Origin: Nocardia wallacei
Lineage (GTDB): Bacteria; Actinomycetota; Actinomycetes; Mycobacteriales; Mycobacteriaceae
NCBI RefSeq assembly: GCF_014466955.1
Contig: NZ_AP023396.1
Location: 2,976,001-3,040,000, forward strand
Direction of reading: 5' to 3'
Length of the DNA: 64,000 bases
Under the pieces are notes generated by a model that ran no database searches, was not told the origin of the DNA, and saw only the letters and a program-made list of their open reading frames with translations. This document shows, piece after piece, positions 8,738-15,984 of the stretch (position 1 is its first letter; each line of letters opens with the position of its first letter). A program made the translations under genes and the position numbers.

Positions 8738-8779
8738 ATGACGAGAGCTCTGCCGCACCGGATGGCGGGTACGCGATGA
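8738..8779 (+). CDS. Possible 13-codon leader peptide
   Basis: A 13-codon frame begins at ATG 8738 behind GAGAAAGG at 6-7 bp spacing and ends in a TGA that overlaps the ATG of the ferredoxin reductase (ATGA, 8776-8779). The reductase itself has no obvious ribosome-binding site of its own. The arrangement looks like a minicistron giving coupled translation. Nothing is known of the peptide. Confidence 0.35.
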   Translation: MTRALPHRMAGTR

Positions 8780-9999
8780 GCCGCCGCACGGACGTGCTGA
8801 TCGTCGGCGCCTCGGCCGCGGGCCTGGCAACCGCGGAAGCGTTGCGCCGCCAGGGCTTTCGCGGTGCCATCACGATGCTGGGCGCCGAGCCGCATCTGCC
8901 CTACGATCGCCCGCCACTGTCCAAGCAGATCCTGTCCGGCGCGTGGCGGCCCGAACGCACCCTGCTGCGCGCCCCGCGGATGCTGGCCGAGCTGCAGGTC
9001 GACCTGGTCCTGGGGCACCGAGCCCTCGCACTGGATGTCGCCGGTCGCACGGTGCGTTCGACGGCGGGCCTCTTCACCGCCACCGAGGCGGTCGTGATCG
9101 CCACCGGGGCCACGCCGAGGACGTTGCCCACCGTGCCCGGCCTGCGCGGCGTGCACGTGCTGCGCACCCTCGACGACGCCTTGGCGTTACGTGCGGAGCT
9201 GACGCCCGGTGGCTCGGACCCGGCGCGACCCCGCGTGGTCGTCGTCGGTGAGGGCGTCCTCGGTACCGAAATCGCCGCGACGACAAGGCAATTGGGAACC
9301 GACGTCACCGTTGCCGGTCCACTGTCCGCGCCGATGGTGACCCAACTCGGCGAATTCGCCGCGGCCCGGCTGGCCGAGCTGCACGCGAGCAGGGGAGTCC
9401 GGCTGCGGCTGGGCGCGGGCGTCGCCGGCCTCACCGACCGCGACGGCGCGGTCACCGGCGTGACGCTACGGACGGACGAGACGCTGCCCGCCGACGTGGT
9501 CGTCGTCGCGATCGGCGCCGGGCCCGCCACCGACTGGCTCGCGGGCAGCGGGCTGACCCTGGCCGACGGCGTCGTCTGCGACGACAGCTGCCGCGCCGCG
9601 GCGGGCGTGTACGCCGTCGGTGATGTCGCCCGCTGGCACGACCGAGACGCCAACGCCCCAGTGCGGCTGGAGAATCGGACGCACGCCGCCGAACAGGCGG
9701 GGGTCGTGGCGGCCAATATCGTCGGCGCCGATCGCGTCTACCGCCCCATCCCGTACTTCTGGACCGACCAGTTCGACACCAAGATCCAGGTGCACGGCAC
9801 CATCACGCCCGACGCGCGGGTCGCGGTCGTCGACGGCGATCCAGCGACCGGCCGCTTCGTCGCCCGATACGAGCGGAACGGGGCGATCACGGCCGTGCTC
9901 GGCTGGAACATGCCCAAACAGGCTCGCGTGCACCGTGAGCACCTCGTCACCGCGCGGCGCCCGCACATCGAGTCCCGCACCCCAGCGCACTCCCCGTAG
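8776..9999 (+). CDS. NAD(P)H:ferredoxin reductase of the P450 system
   Basis: The 407-residue FAD-dependent pyridine nucleotide-disulfide-type reductase has LIVGASAAGLATAEALRRQG near the N-terminus for FAD, PYDRPPLSK near residue 38, VVIATGATPR near 105, a second Rossmann motif VVVGEGVLGTEIA near 155 for NAD(P)H, and VYAVGDVARW near 278. This is the putidaredoxin-reductase/BphA4 type. It most likely passes electrons to the ferredoxin at 10013, which then reduces the P450 at 10216. The three genes form one operon. Confidence 0.9.
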   Translation: MSRRTDVLIVGASAAGLATAEALRRQGFRGAITMLGAEPHLPYDRPPLSKQILSGAWRPERTLLRAPRMLAELQVDLVLGHRALALDVAGRTVRSTAGLFTATEAVVIATGATPRTLPTVPGLRGVHVLRTLDDALALRAELTPGGSDPARPRVVVVGEGVLGTEIAATTRQLGTDVTVAGPLSAPMVTQLGEFAAARLAELHASRGVRLRLGAGVAGLTDRDGAVTGVTLRTDETLPADVVVVAIGAGPATDWLAGSGLTLADGVVCDDSCRAAAGVYAVGDVARWHDRDANAPVRLENRTHAAEQAGVVAANIVGADRVYRPIPYFWTDQFDTKIQVHGTITPDARVAVVDGDPATGRFVARYERNGAITAVLGWNMPKQARVHREHLVTARRPHIESRTPAHSP

Positions 10000-10012
10000 G
10001 AAGAAGGTCCCG

Positions 10013-10207
10013 ATGAAGGTGACTGTCGAACAAGACAAATGCATTGCCGCCGGGCACTGCGTCATGCACGCGGCGGCGGTGTTCGATCAGCGCGACGACG
10101 ACGGTGTGGTCGAACTGCTCGACGCGAACCCGCCCGCCGAACTCGCCGCCGACGTGCGAGAGGCGGCGGCGGTCTGCCCCGCCATGGCCATTCACGTCGA
10201 GGAATAG
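10013..10207 (+). CDS. Ferredoxin, 3Fe-4S P450 type
   Basis: This 64-residue acidic ferredoxin has the CIAAGHC motif and a CPAMAIHVEE C-terminus with the CP cysteine. Only three cluster cysteines are seen, which fits a 3Fe-4S ferredoxin as commonly paired with actinobacterial P450s. ATG 10013 follows the reductase stop by 13 bp with GAAGG upstream. It is the electron carrier between the reductase at 8776 and the P450 at 10216. Confidence 0.92.
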   Translation: MKVTVEQDKCIAAGHCVMHAAAVFDQRDDDGVVELLDANPPAELAADVREAAAVCPAMAIHVEE

Positions 10208-10215
10208 GAGTCATC

Positions 10216-11454
10216 GTGTCCGAAACTTTGACCGACGCCGGCGCCGCGACGGCGGGCATCCCCGACTATCCGATGCCGCGATCCGCCGCCTGCCCGTTCG
10301 CGCCACCGGAGCAGGCGCTGCGGCTGGGCCGGGACAAGCCGCTCAACCGCGTGCGGATCTGGGACGGCAGCACGCCGTGGCTGGTCACCGGGTACGCCGA
10401 GTTCAAGACGCTGATGTCCGACCCGCGGGTCAGCGTGGACGACCACCGGCCCGGGTTCCCGCACTGGAACGAGGGCATGCTGGCGATCAAGGACAGCCGC
10501 CCCAAATCGCTGTTCACCACCGACGGCGAGGAACACAGCCGGTACCGGCGAATGCTCACCAAGCCGTTCACCTTCAAGCGGGTCGAGGCGCTGCGCCCGG
10601 TGATCCAGCAGATCACCGACGAGCACATCGACAAGATCCTCGACGGCCCGCAGCCCGCCGATCTCGTCGTGGGACTGGCCCTTCCGGTGCCGACCCTGAT
10701 GATCAGCGAGATGCTGGGCGTACCCTACGACGACCACGAGTTCTTCCAGCTGCACGCCACCATGAACGTCGACCGGTTCGCCACCAAAGAGCAAGCGGCG
10801 GAAGGCCGTTCGCAGCTGGCGCGATATCTGGTCGAGCTGGTCGAGAAGAAGCTGGACGAACCGGCCGAGGACGTGGTGACCGATATCGCCGAGCGGGTGC
10901 GCGCCGGTGAGATCGACATGCGCGAGGCCGCTCAGCTGGGTACGGGGTTGCTCATCGCGGGCCACGAGACCAGCGCCAACATGATCTCCCTCGGCGCCCT
11001 TGCCCTGATGGAGAACCCGGACCAGTTCGCGCTGCTGCGCGACACCGAGGATCCGAAGGTCGTGGCGGGCGCGGTCGAGGAGCTGCTGCGCTACCTCAGC
11101 ATCATCCAGAACGGCCAGCGCCGGGTCGCGATCGGCGACATCGAGATCGCGGGTGAGACGATCCGCGCCGGCGACGGCCTGATCTTCGATCTCGCCCCGG
11201 CCAACTGGGACGAGAAGCAGTGGGACCAGCCGGACAAGCTCGACCTGCGCCGTCCGGCCAACCTGCACGTCGGCTTCGGCTTCGGCCCGCACCAGTGCGT
11301 CGGGCAGCAATTGGCCCGCGCCGAACTGCAGATCGTCTTCCACACCCTGGTTCGCCGCATTCCCACCCTGCGCCTGGCGATTCCGTTCGACCAGGTCGAG
11401 TTCAAACACGACCGTCTCGCCTACGGCATCTACGAGCTGCCCGTGGCCTGGTAA
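10216..11454 (+). CDS. Cytochrome P450
   Basis: This 412-residue soluble class I P450 has the I-helix oxygen-activation motif AGHETSAN near residue 248, the K-helix E-L-L-R pair near 293 and the heme loop FGFGPHQCVGQQLARAEL with the Cys ligand near 360. The sequence style is close to CYP105-like enzymes that hydroxylate varied hydrophobic substrates. The start is GTG 10216 behind AATAGGAG, 8 bp after the ferredoxin stop. With the reductase and ferredoxin it makes a complete monooxygenase system. Confidence 0.92.
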   Translation: MSETLTDAGAATAGIPDYPMPRSAACPFAPPEQALRLGRDKPLNRVRIWDGSTPWLVTGYAEFKTLMSDPRVSVDDHRPGFPHWNEGMLAIKDSRPKSLFTTDGEEHSRYRRMLTKPFTFKRVEALRPVIQQITDEHIDKILDGPQPADLVVGLALPVPTLMISEMLGVPYDDHEFFQLHATMNVDRFATKEQAAEGRSQLARYLVELVEKKLDEPAEDVVTDIAERVRAGEIDMREAAQLGTGLLIAGHETSANMISLGALALMENPDQFALLRDTEDPKVVAGAVEELLRYLSIIQNGQRRVAIGDIEIAGETIRAGDGLIFDLAPANWDEKQWDQPDKLDLRRPANLHVGFGFGPHQCVGQQLARAELQIVFHTLVRRIPTLRLAIPFDQVEFKHDRLAYGIYELPVAW

Positions 11455-11509
11455 CGGGGCGAGGGGTCGTCACCCCGGACCACTGCCGGGCGGCTGCCGC
11501 CCACTATTG

Positions 11510-11527
11510 CATCAAACTCATTTGATG
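11510..11527. promoter_or_regulatory. ArsR-type operator
   Basis: CATCAAA-CTCA-TTTGATG is a perfect inverted repeat with 7-bp arms and a 4-bp spacer. This matches the ATCAA/TTGAT type of ArsR/SmtB operator. It ends 12 bp before the GTG start chosen for the ArsR-fusion gene, so it would block that gene's own promoter. Confidence 0.7.
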
Positions 11528-11539
11528 TATTCTGCTCGG

Positions 11540-12268
11540 GTGGCAACCCAGACCCGAGTACCGGTGCCGCTGCTCATGCGGATGGCGGCGCATCCGTTGC
11601 GCTGGGCGCTGATGACCGAGCTGGCGCCCAGTGATCGACGGGTGCGGGAGCTGGTCGCCGCGGTCGACGAGCCGCAGAACTTGGTGTCCTATCACCTGCG
11701 GTTGTTGCGCACGGCCGGGTTGGTGACGATGCGGCGCAGTAGTTTCGACGGTCGCGACAGCTACTACCACCTCGATTTGGCTCGGTGCGCAACGGCATTC
11801 GGTGAGGCGGCGGCTGCTCTGCACCCGATGCTGGCAGCGGCCGAGCGCCGGTGGCCGAAAGGCAGGTCGGTGTTGTTCCTGTGCACCGGAAACGGCGCGC
11901 GCTCACCGATGGCCGAGGCGCTGCTGCGGCGTCGCAGTGGCGGACGCGTCGAGGTGACCAGTGCGGGCAGCCATCCCAAGCCCGCTATGCACCCGAATAC
12001 CGGCCGAGTTCTGCGCGAGCACTTCGGCATCGAGTTCGAGCCCCGGCGGCCGCAGTCGCTGGAGGTGATCGCGGGCCGCCCCTTCGATGTCGTGATCACG
12101 CTGTGCGACAAGATCCGCGAGGTCCCTCGGGATCACGGAGCGGCGATCACGGCGCATTGGAGCCTGCCGGACCCGGCCGCCGCGGCCGCGACCGAGCAGG
12201 CGACGTATCCGGAATTCCGCCGTGTCGCAACCGAACTCGACACTCGCATCGGGTTCCTGGCTCTGTAG
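11540..12268 (+). CDS. ArsR regulator fused to LMW phosphatase/arsenate reductase
   Basis: This 242-residue two-domain protein has an ArsR-type winged helix at residues 1-95 (recognition helix around QNLVSYHLRLLRTAGLV). Its low-molecular-weight phosphatase/arsenate-reductase domain spans about 108-240. The phosphatase loop is intact, C-x5-R-S in CTGNGARS with Cys near 115, and the general-acid Asp is in LPDPA. The usual ELCVCDL metal-binding cysteines of ArsR are absent from the DNA-binding domain. GTG 11540 was chosen because the upstream ATG at 11525 and TTG at 11507 fall in or across the operator palindrome. It may sense and reduce arsenate or a related signal and repress itself. Confidence 0.85.
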   Translation: MATQTRVPVPLLMRMAAHPLRWALMTELAPSDRRVRELVAAVDEPQNLVSYHLRLLRTAGLVTMRRSSFDGRDSYYHLDLARCATAFGEAAAALHPMLAAAERRWPKGRSVLFLCTGNGARSPMAEALLRRRSGGRVEVTSAGSHPKPAMHPNTGRVLREHFGIEFEPRRPQSLEVIAGRPFDVVITLCDKIREVPRDHGAAITAHWSLPDPAAAAATEQATYPEFRRVATELDTRIGFLAL

Positions 12269-12289
12269 GGACAACAAGGAGGCCCGACC

Positions 12290-12697
12290 ATGACCACCAC
12301 CGCACCGAACGAACTCGCCCGCGTGCGTTACCTCGTCGACGATGTGCGCGAGGCAGTGGAGTTCTATACCACCCAGCTCGGCTTCGCCGTCGATTTCGAT
12401 GCCGCACCCGCGTTCGCCGCCGTCGTCCGCGGCCCGCTGCAGCTGCTGCTCGCCGGGCCGAAGAGTTCCGCGGGCCGCCCGATGCCCGACGGCACCGTCC
12501 CGACACCCGGCGACGGCTGGAACCGGATCCAGCTCGTGGTCGACGACATCGCCGCCGAGGTCGCGCGGCTGCGCGCGGCCGGGGTCACCTTCCGCAACGA
12601 CATCCTGAGCGGGCCTGGGGGACAACAGGTTCTGCTACGGGATCCCTCCGGGAACTTCGTCGAGCTGTTCCAGCCCGCGCCCCGTCCCGCGCGCTGA
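12290..12697 (+). CDS. Glyoxalase/VOC-superfamily protein
   Basis: This 135-residue VOC protein has the paired beta-alpha-beta pattern: RVRYLVDDVREAVEFYTTQLG at the N-terminus, RIQLVVDDIAAEVARLRAAG in the second half and a terminal LLRDPSGNFVELFQP. It starts at ATG 12290 behind AAGGAGG, directly after the ArsR-ArsC fusion. VOC proteins of this type are often in arsenic or antibiotic-resistance operons (ArsI is a VOC C-As lyase), but the ArsI cysteine pair is not visible, so the role is open. Confidence 0.82.
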   Translation: MTTTAPNELARVRYLVDDVREAVEFYTTQLGFAVDFDAAPAFAAVVRGPLQLLLAGPKSSAGRPMPDGTVPTPGDGWNRIQLVVDDIAAEVARLRAAGVTFRNDILSGPGGQQVLLRDPSGNFVELFQPAPRPAR

Positions 12698-12707
12698 CGG
12701 TGCCGGG

Positions 12708-13391
12708 ATGGTTCTCTCGGCTCTGCGCACCACGATGGCGGGCGGGCCGGTTCGTCGCCCGAGTCCGAGGGTGATCGGAGCGCTGGCGCTGCTGGTGGCG
12801 TTCGCGGCGCTCGCGCTGTTCGCCCCGCGGCCGGAGGTCACGCAGCTGCGCGAGTGGGCACGGGCCGGCGGGGCATGGCTGCCCGTCCTGTTCTTCCTCG
12901 CACACGTGCTGGCAACCGTTGTCCTGCCGCGGGTTCCGTTCACTCTCGCCGCCGGGCTCCTGTTCGGTCCGGTTGTCGGGGTCGTCCTCGCGGTGTCCGC
13001 CACCACGGTCAGCGCGGCGCTGGCGTTCCTGCTCGTGCGTGCGATCGGTCGCGAGGCGATCGCCACCCGATGGACACACCCCGCGGTCGTGGCGGTGGAT
13101 CGGCGGCTGGCTCGCCGCGGCTGGCCGGCCGTGGTGTCACTGCGACTGATCAGCCCGGTCCCGTTCTGGCTGGTCAACTTCTGCGCCGGGGTCTCGTCGA
13201 TTCGGTTGCGGCCCTTCCTCGTCGCGACGGCCGTGGGTGTGCTGCCCGGCACCGTCGCGCTGGTCGCCCTCGGTGACGCGCTGACCGGGAGCACCGATCC
13301 CACGCTACTGGCCGTCTCCGTGCTCTGCGTCGCGATCGGCGTGGCGGGCCTGGTGGTCGACGCGCGTCTCGGCGGGCCGGAACCGGTGTAA
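12708..13391 (+). CDS. TVP38/TMEM64-family membrane protein
   Basis: This 227-residue integral membrane protein has about six hydrophobic segments. The family signature lies around residues 75-100 (LPRVPFTLAAGLLFGPVVGV) and 140-160 (RLISPVPFWLVNFCAG), matching the DedA-like TVP38/TMEM64 (SNARE-associated) fold. The start at ATG 12708 is 10 bp after the VOC gene, so it probably shares its operon. Proteins of this kind are thought to act in lipid or ion movement; no substrate is inferred. Its last codons are the first part of a repeat array. Confidence 0.85.
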   Translation: MVLSALRTTMAGGPVRRPSPRVIGALALLVAFAALALFAPRPEVTQLREWARAGGAWLPVLFFLAHVLATVVLPRVPFTLAAGLLFGPVVGVVLAVSATTVSAALAFLLVRAIGREAIATRWTHPAVVAVDRRLARRGWPAVVSLRLISPVPFWLVNFCAGVSSIRLRPFLVATAVGVLPGTVALVALGDALTGSTDPTLLAVSVLCVAIGVAGLVVDARLGGPEPV

Positions 13392-13553
13392 TCGAGTCGC
13401 TCAGTGGGCAGAGAACCTGGTGAAGGCGAATCGCCCGGTGGGGCAGCGTAGCCGGTGTAAGTGAATCACTCAGTGGGACAATGGAATCGGTGTAAGCGGA
13501 TCGTTCAGTGGAACGGTGGAACCGGGGAGTGGATTGAGTAGTGGGACATAGGT
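13383..13553 (+). repeat. Five degenerate 35-bp direct repeats
   Basis: Units begin near 13383, 13416, 13452, 13487 and 13522, 33-36 bp apart. The shared core is roughly CCGGTGTAAG, then AATCnnTCAGTGGG and a purine-rich end. The first unit overlaps the end of the TVP38-type gene and the fifth is the most diverged. The array fills almost the whole gap before the permease at 13588. It could be a relic of tandem duplication or a binding array. Confidence 0.65.
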
Positions 13554-13587
13554 ATTCGGCGCGTCAGGGCTTGTTGGGAGGACACGG

Positions 13588-14901
13588 GTGAGCGAATCCG
13601 ACTTCGCCGAGGCGGAGCGCCCTGATGAGTCGGGCCGGTTGCCTCGCCGTCTCGGACTCGCCGACGCGGTGGTGATCGGGCTGGGCGCGATGCTCGGCGC
13701 CGGGATCTTCGCCGCTCTCGCCCCGGCCGCTCGGGCCGCGGGTTCGGGCCTGTTGATCGGCTTGGGCGTCGCGGCGGCGGTCGCGTATTGCAACGCCACC
13801 TCGTCGGCGCGGCTGGCCGCTCGCTACCCGGACTCGGGCGGGACCTACGTCTACGGGCGCGAACGGCTCGGTGAGTTGTGGGGCTATCTGGCGGGTTGGG
13901 CATTCGTGGTCGGTAAGACCGCGTCCTGCGCGGCCATGGCGCTGACCGTCGGAATCTACGCCTGGCCCGAGTATGCGCACGCGGTCGCGGTCGTCTCGGT
14001 GGCCGGGCTGACGGCCGTCAACTATGTGGGAGTGCGCAAGTCGGCCTGGCTGACCCGCGGCATCGTCGCGGTGGTGCTGGTCGTCCTTGCCGCCGTGGTC
14101 GTTGCCGCGTTCGGCTCGGCCGACACCGACGGCGCCCGCCTGGAACCAGGGTCCGACGTCACCGTGGCAGGCGTGCTGCAGGCGGCCGGGCTGCTCTTCT
14201 TCGCATTCGCCGGCTACGCCCGCATCGCCACGCTCGGTGAAGAGGTGCGCGATCCGGCCCGCACGATTCCGCGCGCGATCCCGCTCGCCCTCGCCGTCAC
14301 CCTGGTGGTGTACGCGGTCGTCGCGGTCGCTGCCCTGTTCGTGCTGGGGCCGGGCCGGTTGGCCGCGGCGGCGGCGCCCCTGTCGAGCGTGGTCCGCGCC
14401 GCCGGTGCGGGCTGGCTGGAGCCGGTCGTGCGGGCCGGTGCCGCGGTGGCGGCGCTGGGGTCGCTGCTGGCGCTGATCCTCGGTGTCTCGCGCACCACCC
14501 TGGCCATGGCCCGCGACCGCCACCTGCCGCGCGCGCTGGCGGCGGTCCATCCCCGATTCGGTGTGCCGCACCGCGCCGAGTCGGCCGTCGGGGTGGTCGT
14601 CGCCGCGGTGGCCGCCGTAGCCGATGTGCGCGCGGCAATCGGATTCTCCTCCTTCGGCGTACTGCTCTACTACGCCATAGCCAACGCCTCCGCGTACACC
14701 CTCACCCCCGCCGAGGGCCGCCCACCGCGTGTGATACCGATGCTGGGCCTGATCGGTTGTCTCGCATTGGCTTTCACTCTGCCGCTGACCGCGGTGGCGG
14801 CCGGCGCGGCGGTGCTGACGGCCGGAGCCGCCGTGTACGCACTCCGGCAACGCGCCGCACATCGGTCGGAGGACAACGCGGCCGACGCGAGGACGTGCTG
14901 A
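13588..14901 (+). CDS. APC-superfamily amino acid/polyamine permease
   Basis: This is a 437-residue permease with about 12 membrane segments. The first, LADAVVIGLGAMLGAGIFA (residues 24-42), is the typical APC TM1 with the unwound GAGIF substrate motif. FFAFAGYARIATLGEEVRDP near 210-230 is the conserved TM6-loop signature. It transports amino acids or amines across the membrane by cation or antiport coupling. The start is GTG 13588 behind GGGAGGACACGG. It ends convergent to the cofilin-like gene. Confidence 0.88.
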   Translation: MSESDFAEAERPDESGRLPRRLGLADAVVIGLGAMLGAGIFAALAPAARAAGSGLLIGLGVAAAVAYCNATSSARLAARYPDSGGTYVYGRERLGELWGYLAGWAFVVGKTASCAAMALTVGIYAWPEYAHAVAVVSVAGLTAVNYVGVRKSAWLTRGIVAVVLVVLAAVVVAAFGSADTDGARLEPGSDVTVAGVLQAAGLLFFAFAGYARIATLGEEVRDPARTIPRAIPLALAVTLVVYAVVAVAALFVLGPGRLAAAAAPLSSVVRAAGAGWLEPVVRAGAAVAALGSLLALILGVSRTTLAMARDRHLPRALAAVHPRFGVPHRAESAVGVVVAAVAAVADVRAAIGFSSFGVLLYYAIANASAYTLTPAEGRPPRVIPMLGLIGCLALAFTLPLTAVAAGAAVLTAGAAVYALRQRAAHRSEDNAADARTC

Positions 14902-14943
14902 ACGCCCAGGTCCGCTTCCCGGCTCACCGCAACCGACTCGGCC

Positions 14944-15381
14944 TCAGTTGTCGAATTGGCGGTTGACCTCGGCCAGCACCGTTTCATAGGCCATGTCGGC
15001 ATAGGAGGTCGCTTCCATCACCGCCAAGCCTCTGACCCTGCTCGACAACAATTTTTCTTCCACCGTGGTGATCAGCGCGTCCTTGTCGAAGTAGTAGGCC
15101 ACCTTGGTCTTGTCCGACGCTCCGGCAGGTAACCACGTGATCAAGCAGAACCGACACGTTCGTCCGTCGGGCGATTCATCCCGGAAGTTGTACAGCGCCC
15201 AGCGACAGGTGGAGTCCGGGAGATCTGCGAGGAGCGCGGCATAGCCTTGGCCCCAGTGGTATCCGGACCGGGTCAGTACAGGTTTGATCGCCTTCTCGTT
15301 GCGCGAGAGTTCGAGGAGCGAGTATCCGGACCCCCTGAGCAGCAGCAGGTCGGCCAAGACCGCCTCACACTCGATCTTCAT
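14944..15381 (-). CDS. ADF/cofilin-like protein
   Basis: This 145-residue protein matches the actin-depolymerising-factor homology fold from end to end. Residues 8-25 (VLADLLLLRGSGYSLLEL) align with the cofilin N-terminal helix and first strand, and 47-65 (YAALLADLPDSTCRWALYN) with the cofilin F-L-x-x-L-P-x-x-D-C-R-Y-A-L/I-Y-D block. Residues 80-88 (LITWLPAGA) align with the F-x-W-x-P-x-x-A strand, and 91-107 (KTKVAYYFDKDALITTV) with the long actin-binding helix of the SKMxYASSKDAL type. I chose the ATG at 15381, with GGGAG 7 bp upstream; an ATG at 15411 with AGGAG 13 bp upstream would add ten residues. There is no signal peptide. ADF/cofilins are known mainly from eukaryotes. It is convergent with the permease and downstream of a MerR gene; cellular role unknown. 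Confidence 0.75.
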   Translation of the reverse strand: MKIECEAVLADLLLLRGSGYSLLELSRNEKAIKPVLTRSGYHWGQGYAALLADLPDSTCRWALYNFRDESPDGRTCRFCLITWLPAGASDKTKVAYYFDKDALITTVEEKLLSSRVRGLAVMEATSYADMAYETVLAEVNRQFDN

Positions 15382-15472
15382 GTGTCGGCTCCCGTCCCGA
15401 GTGGACAGCATCGATCATACTGTGCTCCTGCTGCACGAATAGCGCTCTGCCCCAGTGGTATCAGGTAGGGCG

Positions 15473-15907
15473 TCAACGGCCTTCGCGGGACCGCGTCGTT
15501 TGTCCGGCGGCGAGGGTTTCGGCGTGTGCGCGCAGGATGCGGTGGTGTTCGGGACAGTGGTCGAGCCGGTCGTGTCGACAGTCGAGCAAGTGCCGCAGCA
15601 CATGTTGCGCCTGCCGGATCTGCGCGAGCTGCTCATCCAGCTCGCGCAGTTTGGCCGAGGACAGTGCGCGCCAATCGTTTCGGCTTTCCACCGCCGGTGC
15701 GACGAACACCGCGATCTCCGACAGCGTGAACCCGGCCGACTTGAGCAGATCGATGAACGCGATTCGTTCCACCGCGTCCGCGTCGTAGCACCTTTGGCCG
15801 CCGGTCCGCCCGGAGGAGCGCAACAGACCTTTGCGCTCGTAGAAGCGTAGGGCCGAGGACGCCAGTCCCGTGCGTGCCCGCAATTCCGATATCGATAACT
15901 TGCCCAT
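15473..15907 (-). CDS. MerR-family transcriptional regulator
   Basis: This is a 144-residue MerR regulator: an N-terminal winged helix with LSISELRARTGLASSALRFYERKGLL, a GGQRCYDADAVERIAFIDLLKSAGFTLSEI second helix region, and a dimerisation coiled coil around residues 80-110. The tail LLDCRHDRLDHCPEHHRIL holds two Cys and several His that might bind metal or sense redox state. The longer open frame upstream was rejected because the start at 15907 sits directly beside the operator palindrome. It is divergent from the SDR gene at 15985, its likely target. Confidence 0.85.
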   Translation of the reverse strand: MGKLSISELRARTGLASSALRFYERKGLLRSSGRTGGQRCYDADAVERIAFIDLLKSAGFTLSEIAVFVAPAVESRNDWRALSSAKLRELDEQLAQIRQAQHVLRHLLDCRHDRLDHCPEHHRILRAHAETLAAGQTTRSREGR

Positions 15908-15937
15908 TGACTTGAACCGTAGTTCAACCCGGATGCT
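15907..15937 (+). promoter_or_regulatory. MerR-type operator/promoter for the SDR gene
   Basis: TTGAAC-CGTA-GTTCAA (15912-15927) is a perfect inverted repeat with 6-bp arms. It directly follows a -35-like TTGACT at 15907-15912, and a weak -10 (GATGCT) lies about 19 bp further on. A palindrome inside an over-long spacer is characteristic of MerR-activated promoters. Confidence 0.6.
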
Positions 15938-15984
15938 GACGGAGGACGTCGGAGCGACCGACGCCGAAGGACGAGGAGGAGCCG

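Noticed and set aside
11507..11539. Upstream TTG and ATG starts for the ArsR fusion
   Set aside because: They lie in or across the operator palindrome and lack a ribosome site; GTG 11540 is more plausible.
13383..13553. CRISPR array from 35-bp spaced repeats
   Set aside because: There are no distinct spacers; the repeat fills the whole period.
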